The translations under genes were made by a program, and so were the position numbers. From assembly GCA_039805905.1 (NCBI GenBank), contig JBDIVM010000016.1:1-64000 (forward strand): 64,000 bases of DNA. Reading direction: 5' to 3'. The first letter of the stretch is position 1, and every line of letters starts with the position of its first letter. Shown here in pieces: positions 51,149 through 58,221 of the stretch. The stretch is from Thermohalobaculum sp039805905 (GTDB lineage: Bacteria > Pseudomonadota > Alphaproteobacteria > Rhodobacterales > Rhodobacteraceae). A model generated the notes under the pieces. The model saw only the letters and a program-made list of their open reading frames with translations. It searched no databases and was not told where the DNA came from.

Positions 51149-52348
51149 TCAGCGCAGGAACTCCATCACATACTTGCCGTCGGCGCCGACGGTATTGACC
51201 GAATAGAACCCGGCCACGTCGCCGTTCTCGTCGAAGTCGACCGGGCCCGAGGCCCCCTCGTAGTTGATGTCCTGGCCCGCGGCGATCAGCTCCTTCGCCT
51301 TCTTCCACTCGCCGGGGCGGATGACTTCGCCAGGCGCGTTGGCGACCTCGCGAAGCGCCGCACCGATCTTCGAGCGGTCGGGGGCGCCCGCCTTCTCGAT
51401 TGCCAGCGCGATCAGGAAGGCCGCGTCATAGCCGTGGCTGGCATAGGGCGCGGCCGGATCCATGCCGGTCGTCTTGAAGGCCTCTGCGAAGATCTTGTAA
51501 CTCGCGTTCTCCGGGTCCGCGGCCGCCTGGGTGACCATGTAGTTGTCCTTGAGGTTCTCGGCGCCGATCTGCTCGATCACCGAAATGTCGAACATGCCGT
51601 CGGCGGCCATGAACTTGCCGAAGGATCCGGTCTCGAGCGAGTTGCGGATGATGGTGATGCCCGAGCCGCCGTAATAGGCGAAGAGGGCGAGGCCCTCGGC
51701 GCCGTTGCCGGCGAGGGTGGCGATCTCGGAGCGGTAGGAGGCCTTGTTCGGCTCGTGCACCTGGTTCGCGGTGACCTTGCCGCCCATCGCCTCGAAGCTC
51801 GAGACGAACACCTTGGCGATGCCAGCATTGTAGTCGTCGTTCGAGTAGGTCACCGCCACCGACTTGAGGCCGGCGTCATGGGCGAGCTTTGCCAGTGCCG
51901 CACCCTGGAAGGCGTCGGACGGCGCGGTGCGGAACACGACGTCGTTGTCGGCGAGGTCCGTGATCGACGGCGCGGTGGCCGAGTCGGAGATCGAGACGAC
52001 GCCGGCCGGAATCGTCACCGACTGGACCATGCCGTTCGTGGCACCCGAACAGGAGGCGCCGACGATCGCGACGACCTGCTCGACATTGACGACCTTCTGG
52101 CCGGCATCCACCCCTGCCTTCGGGTCGCACTGGCTGTCGGCCAGCACCATGACCATGGTGTCGCCGCCAAGGAGCCCGCCCTGCGCGTTGATGTGCTCGA
52201 CCGCGAGGTTGCGCCCGGCGACGATCGGCGCCACCAGTTCGGCGATAGGGCCGGTCACGCCGGCGACCGAGCCGACCTTGATCTCGCCGGCAAGCGCCGG
52301 CGAGGTCGCCACTGCGGCCACTGCGGCCGCGGACAGCAGATGTTTCAT
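51149..52348 (-). CDS. ABC transporter substrate-binding protein (Leu/Ile/Val-binding type)
   Basis: 399 aa. A periplasmic binding protein with a signal peptide of about 21 residues (MKHLLSAAAVAAVATSPALA). The mature part starts EIKVGSVAGVTGPIAELV and has typical type I periplasmic-binding-protein segments, such as VVAIVGASCSGATNGMVQSVTIPAGVVSISDSATAPSIT and AAPYASHGYDAAFLIALAIEKAG. Start ATG 52348 overlaps the livM stop by 4 nt. Two cysteines (about 104 and 126) could bridge. The ligand is unknown; by context it is the operon's substrate. Confidence 0.9.
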   Translation of the reverse strand: MKHLLSAAAVAAVATSPALAGEIKVGSVAGVTGPIAELVAPIVAGRNLAVEHINAQGGLLGGDTMVMVLADSQCDPKAGVDAGQKVVNVEQVVAIVGASCSGATNGMVQSVTIPAGVVSISDSATAPSITDLADNDVVFRTAPSDAFQGAALAKLAHDAGLKSVAVTYSNDDYNAGIAKVFVSSFEAMGGKVTANQVHEPNKASYRSEIATLAGNGAEGLALFAYYGGSGITIIRNSLETGSFGKFMAADGMFDISVIEQIGAENLKDNYMVTQAAADPENASYKIFAEAFKTTGMDPAAPYASHGYDAAFLIALAIEKAGAPDRSKIGAALREVANAPGEVIRPGEWKKAKELIAAGQDINYEGASGPVDFDENGDVAGFYSVNTVGADGKYVMEFLR

Positions 52349-53385
52349 GATGACTTTCTCCCTTGGGTAATGCCGGGGGCCCGATCGCCCCCTCGGCGCG
52401 GATGCGGTTTCGGCCGGACCTCCGGCAGGATTCCCTGCGGACGCATCTGCAGGATCACCTGCAGGATCAGGCCGATGATGAAGACCCTGAGATAGGCGAA
52501 CCGGATCGACCATTCCCCTGCCTCTGCATGGGTGAGCGCGCCGATGCTATCAGAGGAGAGCAGCATGAGGAACCGGGTGCTGAGGAGTTCGGAGGCGGAC
52601 CAGACGGCGTAGAGCAGCATCGCGCCCAGCACCGCACCCTTGTTGTTGGCCGAGCCGCCGGCGACCAGCATCACCCAGACGAGGAAGGTGGCGGTCAGCG
52701 GGTCCGAGACATTGGGGTCGATCTGCTTCAGGTACTGAGCCATCAGTGCGCCACCGAGCCCCATCAGCGCCGAGCCGATGACGAAACTCTCGAGCCGGAA
52801 GCTCTCCACGTTCTTGCCCGCGGCGGCGGCGGCGGTCTCGTTCTCGCGGATTGCCGTCATCACCCGGCCCCAGGGCGCGGAGCGGGCGCGCTCGAGCGCG
52901 ATGTAGATGACGCCGACCGCGGCGGCGACCATCGCCAGGAAGGCGAGGGCGTTCCAGGGCGCCGGCAGGGTCTCGAACGCCTTCGGGATCTGGCTGACCC
53001 CGCGTGGCCCGTTGGTGGCCCAGATCTCGTTCTTGAAGACGAGACGCAGAATCTCGGCGATGCCGATGGTGGCGATCGCGAGATAGTCCGAGCGCAGCCG
53101 GATGCAGATCCGCGCGATCGCCCAGGCGACGCCGGCGGAGAACACCATCGCCACCAGCATGGCGAGCGGGATCGACACGCCGTAGCAGCCCAGATGATCG
53201 CGACAGATCGGCGTCGTCAGGATCGCCTGCGTGTAGGCGCCAACCGCGAAGAATCCGGCGATGCCCGCGTTGAAGAGCCCGGTGAAGCCCCACTGCACAT
53301 TGAGGCCCAGCGCCATCACCGCGTAGATGCCGCCCATGGTGAACAGGCTCAGCCCGTAGACGAAGAGGCCGTAATACTGCTCCAT
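52345..53385 (-). CDS. livM: ABC transporter permease, LivM type
   Basis: 346 aa, about eight to nine hydrophobic segments, start ATG 53385 giving MEQYYGLFVYGLSLF. LivM family signature near residues 30-60 (MALGLNVQWGFTGLFNAGIAGFFAVGAY), the EAA-loop region GPRGVSQIPKAFETLP..., and FRLESFVIGSALMGLGGALMAQYLKQIDPN. Its first base coincides with the last base of livH. A typical hydrophobic-amino-acid-type permease; substrate by context. Confidence 0.92.
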   Translation of the reverse strand: MEQYYGLFVYGLSLFTMGGIYAVMALGLNVQWGFTGLFNAGIAGFFAVGAYTQAILTTPICRDHLGCYGVSIPLAMLVAMVFSAGVAWAIARICIRLRSDYLAIATIGIAEILRLVFKNEIWATNGPRGVSQIPKAFETLPAPWNALAFLAMVAAAVGVIYIALERARSAPWGRVMTAIRENETAAAAAGKNVESFRLESFVIGSALMGLGGALMAQYLKQIDPNVSDPLTATFLVWVMLVAGGSANNKGAVLGAMLLYAVWSASELLSTRFLMLLSSDSIGALTHAEAGEWSIRFAYLRVFIIGLILQVILQMRPQGILPEVRPKPHPRRGGDRAPGITQGRKSS

Positions 53386-54275
53386 CAGAACTGCCTCCCG
53401 CGGAACAACCCCTGCGGGCGCCAGATCAGCATGGCGACCATGATCGCGAAAGCGACGCCGGCCTTGTAGCCCGGCGGCAGCAGCGGCTCGGTGCCGATCC
53501 AGGGGTAGGCGCTCAGCTCCTCGGCGATGCCGATCACCAGGCCTCCCGCCACCGCGCCATAGGGCTTGCCGATGCCGCCCAGGATCGCGGCGGCGAACAT
53601 CGGCAGCAGCAGCTTGAAGCCCATCATGGTCTCGACATGGGTGTCGAGCCCTAGGAACACGCCCGCCGCCACCGCGAGGCAAGCCCCCATCACCCAGGTG
53701 GCGCGGATCACCTGCTCGGTGTCGATGCCGGTCAGCGCGGCGAGCTCGGGATTGTCCGAGGTCGCCCGCATCGCCTTGCCGATCTTGGTGCGCGTCAGCA
53801 GCAGGTGCACCGCCATCATCAGCACCACGGTCGCGCCGATGATGAGCACGTGTTTCGGCAGGATGCGGAAGCTCTCGAACAGCACCCAGGGCCGGGCGAT
53901 CCCGGGTTGCAGCGCGTGGAGCTGGACGCCCCAGAAGAACTGGATCGCCGAGCGGATCATCAGCATGAGGCCGAAGGAGGCAATCACCATCATGATCGTT
54001 GCGCTCTGCCGGAACGGCTTGAAGAAGAGCCGGTCCATCCCCAGCACGAGCCCGGAGGTGACGGCCATGGCGACCGGCGCGGCCGCGAGCGGGTGCAGCC
54101 CGGTGAGGTGGATCAGGCTCAGCGTGATGTAGACCCCCAGCGTCATCGTGTCGCCATGGGCGAAGTTCGAGAAGCGCAGGATGCCGAAGGTCAGCGAGAT
54201 GCCGATCGCGCCCAGCGCGTAGATGCAGCCGAGCACCACTCCAGGGATCAGGTAAAAGTTCAGGAACTCCATCAT
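53385..54275 (-). CDS. livH: ABC transporter permease, LivH type
   Basis: 296 aa integral membrane protein, about eight hydrophobic segments. It begins MMEFLNFYLIPGVVLGCIYALGAIGISLTFGILRFSNFAHGD, the LivH start, and has TDNPELAALTGIDTEQVIRATWVMGACLAVAAGVFLGLD, the cytoplasmic coupling loop. It pairs with LivM to form the translocation pore. It shares one base with each neighbour, so translation is coupled. Confidence 0.93.
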   Translation of the reverse strand: MMEFLNFYLIPGVVLGCIYALGAIGISLTFGILRFSNFAHGDTMTLGVYITLSLIHLTGLHPLAAAPVAMAVTSGLVLGMDRLFFKPFRQSATIMMVIASFGLMLMIRSAIQFFWGVQLHALQPGIARPWVLFESFRILPKHVLIIGATVVLMMAVHLLLTRTKIGKAMRATSDNPELAALTGIDTEQVIRATWVMGACLAVAAGVFLGLDTHVETMMGFKLLLPMFAAAILGGIGKPYGAVAGGLVIGIAEELSAYPWIGTEPLLPPGYKAGVAFAIMVAMLIWRPQGLFRGRQF

Positions 54276-55006
54276 CAGGCGCGTCCCCCGCCCCCGCTTC
54301 CGCCCCCGAGGAACATGCGCGCCACCTCCCCGTCGGCGATCAGCTCGGCCCCGGTGCCGGTGTGGCGGTTGGCGCCGTCCACGAGCACATAGCCCCGGTG
54401 CGCGATCGCCAGCGCCTGCTTGGCGTTCTGCTCGACCATCAGGATGGTCGCACCGGCGGCGTTGATGTCCTGCACGATCTGGAAGATCTCGCCGCGGTAT
54501 TTCGGGCTGAGGCCTGCGGTCGGCTCGTCGAGCAGCAGGATTTTCGGGTGCAGCATCAGCGCCTTGCCCATCGCCACCATCTGCCGCTGCCCGCCCGAGA
54601 GTGCGCCGGCCGGCTGGCGCCGTTTCTCGCGCAAGGGCGGGAACAGCTGGTAGATTTCCTCGATCCGCCGCGCCGGGCTGTCCTTCGAGACATAGGCGCC
54701 CATCTCGAGGTTCTCCTCGACGCTGAGCGAGACAAAGACATTGGCGCTCTGGGGTACGTAGGCGACGCCCTTGGTCACCACCTGCTGGGGCGGCGTGTTG
54801 GTGATCGCCTCGCCGGCAAGGCGGATCTCGCCGCCGGTTATCCTGAGCAGCCCGAAGACCGCCTTCATCGCGGTTGACTTGCCGGCACCATTCGGGCCGA
54901 CGATGACCACGATCTCGCCCCGGTCCACATGGAGGTCGATTCCGTGCAGGATCTCGGTCTCGCCATAGCCTGCCGAGATGCCGTCGAGCTCCAGTACCCG
55001 GCTCAT
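54275..55006 (-). CDS. livF: ABC transporter ATP-binding protein, LivF type
   Basis: 243 aa. Walker A GPNGAGKST is at residues 37-45, the signature LSGGQRQM at about 136, and Walker B ILLLDEPTAGLSP at about 156-168. The C-terminal GANRHTGTGAELIADGEVARMFLGG is typical of LivF. A Gly/Ser/Arg-rich tail (GGGSGGGGRA) ends the protein. Start ATG 55006 overlaps the livG stop by 4 nt. Confidence 0.93.
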   Translation of the reverse strand: MSRVLELDGISAGYGETEILHGIDLHVDRGEIVVIVGPNGAGKSTAMKAVFGLLRITGGEIRLAGEAITNTPPQQVVTKGVAYVPQSANVFVSLSVEENLEMGAYVSKDSPARRIEEIYQLFPPLREKRRQPAGALSGGQRQMVAMGKALMLHPKILLLDEPTAGLSPKYRGEIFQIVQDINAAGATILMVEQNAKQALAIAHRGYVLVDGANRHTGTGAELIADGEVARMFLGGGSGGGGRA

Positions 55007-55779
55007 GCAGCGGCCCCGCCGAAATAGGCGTCGATCACGCGCGGGTCGTTCGCGACCGTGCTGAACCGGCCCTCGGTCAGCACCTTGCCCTCGACCAGCA
55101 CGATCACCGGATCGCAGAGGCGCGCGATCAGGTCCATGTCGTGCTCGACGATGCAGAAGGTGTAGCCGCGCTCGGCGTTCAGCCGCCGGATCATTTCCAT
55201 GATCCTGTTCATCAGCGTCGGGTTGACCCCGGCGCCGGGCTCGTCGAGCAGCACGAGCTTCGAGTCGGTCATCATCGCGCGGCCGAGTTCCAGCAGCTTC
55301 TTCTGTCCGCCCGAGAGGTTGCCTGCGAGTTCCTCCCGCAGATGGGTAAGGCCAAGGAAGTCCAGCGTCTCGTCGGCCCGGTCCATCACCTCGCGCTCGC
55401 GAGCGCGGTAGCGGCCCGGTGCGAACCAGGTTGCCCAGATCGACTCGCCCGGCTGGTCGGGCGGGGCGACCATCAGGTTCTCGAGCACCGTCAGCCCGGC
55501 ATATTCGCGCGGGATCTGGAAGCTCCGCACGATGCCGAGATGGAAGAGCTCGTGGGTCGCCATGCCGGTGATGTCGCGGCCGTCATAGGTAATCCGGCCG
55601 CCGCTCGGCGGCTGGGCGCCGGCGATGATGTCGAAGGTGGTGGTCTTGCCGGCGCCGTTTGGCCCGATCAGACCCGTGATGGTGCCACGCCGGACCTCGA
55701 AGCTGGCTCCGGCGACGGCGGTCAGGCCGCCATAGCGCTTCACCAGATTCTCGACGCGCAGGATGGGCGTGCCGTTCAT
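55003..55779 (-). CDS. livG: ABC transporter ATP-binding protein, LivG type
   Basis: 258 aa. Walker A GPNGAGKTT is at residues 39-47, the signature NLSGGQKKLLELGRAMM at about 148-164, and Walker B KLVLLDEPGAGVNP at about 168-181. The inserted helical segment before the signature is the LivG type. It is the first gene of the operon, transcribed toward lower coordinates. No clear promoter pair was found; TTGTTC-17-TTAAAC upstream is weak. Confidence 0.92.
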   Translation of the reverse strand: MNGTPILRVENLVKRYGGLTAVAGASFEVRRGTITGLIGPNGAGKTTTFDIIAGAQPPSGGRITYDGRDITGMATHELFHLGIVRSFQIPREYAGLTVLENLMVAPPDQPGESIWATWFAPGRYRAREREVMDRADETLDFLGLTHLREELAGNLSGGQKKLLELGRAMMTDSKLVLLDEPGAGVNPTLMNRIMEMIRRLNAERGYTFCIVEHDMDLIARLCDPVIVLVEGKVLTEGRFSTVANDPRVIDAYFGGAAA

Positions 55780-55907
55780 ACGCTCCCCGAACCGATGGCA
55801 GCGACTGACGCGCTGCTCACACCGCGCTGTTTAATCACCGGCGGGGCAGGGGAACAAGTCCCGGCGAACAGGGCCGCCGCAGCGACTTGCGAGGGAGAAA
55901 CACAAAC

Positions 55908-55934
55908 GGCCCGCCCGACATCGCCCGGCAGGCC
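55908..55934 (-). terminator. Terminator of the beta-barrel gene
   Basis: An 8-bp stem (55908-55915 with 55927-55934, including one G-U pair) has an 11-nt loop, followed on the minus strand by GTTTGTGTTTC, a T-rich tract. It lies 43 nt after the outer-membrane protein's stop and also insulates the livG operon from upstream transcription. Confidence 0.65.
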
Positions 55935-55976
55935 GCCCGTGTCGATGAACCAATGCCCCGGAGTCCGGAGCCGGGG

Positions 55977-57344
55977 TCAGAACGGCATCGAGATGCCGAT
56001 CCGTCCGCCGAAGCCGGGCGCGTCCGAGCCGAGACCGCCGCCGAAGCCGGAGGCGAACAGCTGGGTATCGGTACCGGCGATGGTGAAGTCGAAGCCGACC
56101 TCGACCCGGCCGCCGAGGCGGTCGTCATCGTAATCGGTGAGCTGCAGCGCCGCGCCGAGTTCCGGCTCGCTGAGCGTGATGTACTCCGCCGCGGCCGAGC
56201 CGAAGGCATTCAGCGTCCCGGTGTTCAGCAGCACGAGCCGGTGCGACAGTTCGATCCCCGCGCGGCCGACGAAGAAGCTTGCATCCTCGTCGCCTGCGTT
56301 CGTGTCGAAGGTCTCCCACCCGCCGGCAATATAGCCGAACGGCGTCATCACGGTGTCGTCCGTCAGCGGCATGTCATAGCCGGCCGAGAGCGAACCGCCG
56401 AAACGGTCGCCGTCGTCGATCACATTGTTCGAGTCGTCATAGGTCGTGTGGGTGTAGACGAAACTCGCGATCGCCGTGACCGGCCCCTCGTTGTAGGCGA
56501 GGTAGGGCTGGGCGAAGAAGGCGTCGCCATCGAGGCTCGTGCCCGCGGTGTCGGCCGAAGTGGTGCCACCGCCGATGCCGATGCCGATGGAGAACGGGCC
56601 CGAAAGCGCCATCTCGACGCCGGCCTGGCCGAGGAAATGGGTGATGTCGAGATCGTTGCCGAAGTCGGCGTTGATCTGTCCGCCGCCGATCTCGGCCCAG
56701 ATGCTGAAGCCCTCGGTCGAGAAGCCGTTCATGCTGGAGACGATACCGCCAGACCCGGCGGCGACCTGCTGCCGGGCGCCCGAATTTGCCCGCACGATCT
56801 GGCGCAGGCCCTGGGTCTGCGCCTCGAGCAGGGCGGCACCGCTCTCGACCGCGGCGATGCCCGAATCGAGCGACAGAACCGCGATCAGGACCGGCCCTTC
56901 GATCTCGAGCCGGTACACACCGAAATCGGTATTGTTGAAGCCGGTGACGACGGCGACATACTGGCCCGCAGGAAGCACCTGGTTGATGAGCGAGCAATTG
57001 AACCCGCCGCAGGGGCCGCCGCCCGTATCGTCTGATCCGGCGACGCCGTTCGCGAGCGCATTGGCCGGATCGAAGCTTGTGTAGACGAAGGCGACAGTAT
57101 CGAAGGTGGTCGGGCCGACGATGGTTTCGACGCGCACGTTTCCGTCCGCCGTGACGGTGAACGGGATCGCGTTGAAGGGAACGGCCGATCCGGCGCCACT
57201 GAGGCCGCCAAAATTCGCGGTCGCCCGGTTGAAGGTCGGTGCACCGGTGGTGTCGCCGTCGATCGTGATGATCTGCGCCTGCGCCGCTGCTGCCGCGATC
57301 AGTGTGCCGACGGCCGCGGCCGTTCCCATGAGTGTCCGTATCAT
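55977..57344 (-). CDS. Outer-membrane beta-barrel / autotransporter-domain protein
   Basis: 455 aa from ATG 57344 (MIRTLMGTAAAVGTLIAAAAAQA, a signal peptide of about 23 residues). The N-terminal part (to about 150) resembles a small secreted beta domain with a Cys pair (GPCGGFNC). A helical linker precedes the C-terminal 12-strand-like barrel, with alternating strands and the ending GRIGISMPF, the terminal Phe recognised by BAM. It may be an autotransporter with a short passenger. The function of the passenger is unknown. It has no operon partner; yjbF starts 877 nt away on the same strand. Confidence 0.82.
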   Translation of the reverse strand: MIRTLMGTAAAVGTLIAAAAAQAQIITIDGDTTGAPTFNRATANFGGLSGAGSAVPFNAIPFTVTADGNVRVETIVGPTTFDTVAFVYTSFDPANALANGVAGSDDTGGGPCGGFNCSLINQVLPAGQYVAVVTGFNNTDFGVYRLEIEGPVLIAVLSLDSGIAAVESGAALLEAQTQGLRQIVRANSGARQQVAAGSGGIVSSMNGFSTEGFSIWAEIGGGQINADFGNDLDITHFLGQAGVEMALSGPFSIGIGIGGGTTSADTAGTSLDGDAFFAQPYLAYNEGPVTAIASFVYTHTTYDDSNNVIDDGDRFGGSLSAGYDMPLTDDTVMTPFGYIAGGWETFDTNAGDEDASFFVGRAGIELSHRLVLLNTGTLNAFGSAAAEYITLSEPELGAALQLTDYDDDRLGGRVEVGFDFTIAGTDTQLFASGFGGGLGSDAPGFGGRIGISMPF

Positions 57345-57540
57345 CGCTCGTGCCCCGTCTGTCGTTTCTTCTGGTGACGCTGCCGCCCCGCAGTCTTCCG
57401 GTATCGGCAGGTAAACTATCGTCCGTCTGCGGCACGATATCCGCATCGGACCCGGAGAATCCAGCAGTCCGCTGATATCAGGACCGCTCTCGGCATTTCT
57501 GCGCGCAAGAGTGGCCGCGTCGCAACAAGTTCCGGCCATC

Positions 57541-58221
57541 CTATCCGCCGTAGGGACGAATGATCTCGATCGTCGCCCGGCCGAGATGCGGTCCGAGCCA
57601 CTGGACGGACTTCCAGGCGAAACCGGTCTCCGCCTCGATCCAGTAGGTATTGGTCACCTGGCGGGCGGCATTGGTGCAGGTCTCGGACACCCGCACGAGG
57701 TCGAAGGCGATCTCGACGATCTCGACGGTCTCTGCCGCCACGGTCTGGAAGGCGCAATCGAGCGTGATCCGGTAGTCCGCGCCATCGCGGGCCGTGAACT
57801 GGTAGTCGCGGAACACCCGGCGCGGCCACGCGGCCAGCGGCTGCGGATAGGCGACCGGGTCACTCCGGTCGTGGCGCACGCGACGCAGGTCCCCGCCAAG
57901 CGCAAGGGTGCCGGTGACCGCCCCTCCCAGCATCACCAGTCCGCGGCGGTTGGCGTCCTGGTAGGTGAGATATCCGCCATTGTCGGCCAGCGGCACGATG
58001 AAGCTGCGCGGCCCGCCGCCGAAGGAAAGCGCGATGGTTGCATAGGGGATCCGGTCGAGCTCGGCCCGGGTCAGCTCGCGCACAGGCGCCGCGGTCTCGG
58101 CCGGCAGCAGCGACTGCTTCGCTAGCGCGGCGATCCGGTCGAGATCCTGCGGGCCTTCGCTGGAGCATCCCGCGCCGAGGAGGGCGGCAGCCAGAGCCGC
58201 AAGTGCCCGCCCCGCGCTCAT
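57541..58221 (-). CDS. yjbF: YjbF-family lipoprotein (GfcB-like)
   Basis: 226 aa. The signal ends LLGAGCSS, a lipobox at about residue 19. The mature part matches YjbF/GfcB: RIPYATIALSFGGGPRSFIVPLADNGGYLTYQ and VTNTYWIEAETGFAWKSVQWLGPHLGRATIEIIRPY. In E. coli YjbEFGH and GfcABCD export or assemble exopolysaccharide capsules. Its start overlaps the yjbH stop by 4 nt. yjbE and yjbG are absent from the window. Confidence 0.85.
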   Translation of the reverse strand: MSAGRALAALAAALLGAGCSSEGPQDLDRIAALAKQSLLPAETAAPVRELTRAELDRIPYATIALSFGGGPRSFIVPLADNGGYLTYQDANRRGLVMLGGAVTGTLALGGDLRRVRHDRSDPVAYPQPLAAWPRRVFRDYQFTARDGADYRITLDCAFQTVAAETVEIVEIAFDLVRVSETCTNAARQVTNTYWIEAETGFAWKSVQWLGPHLGRATIEIIRPYGG

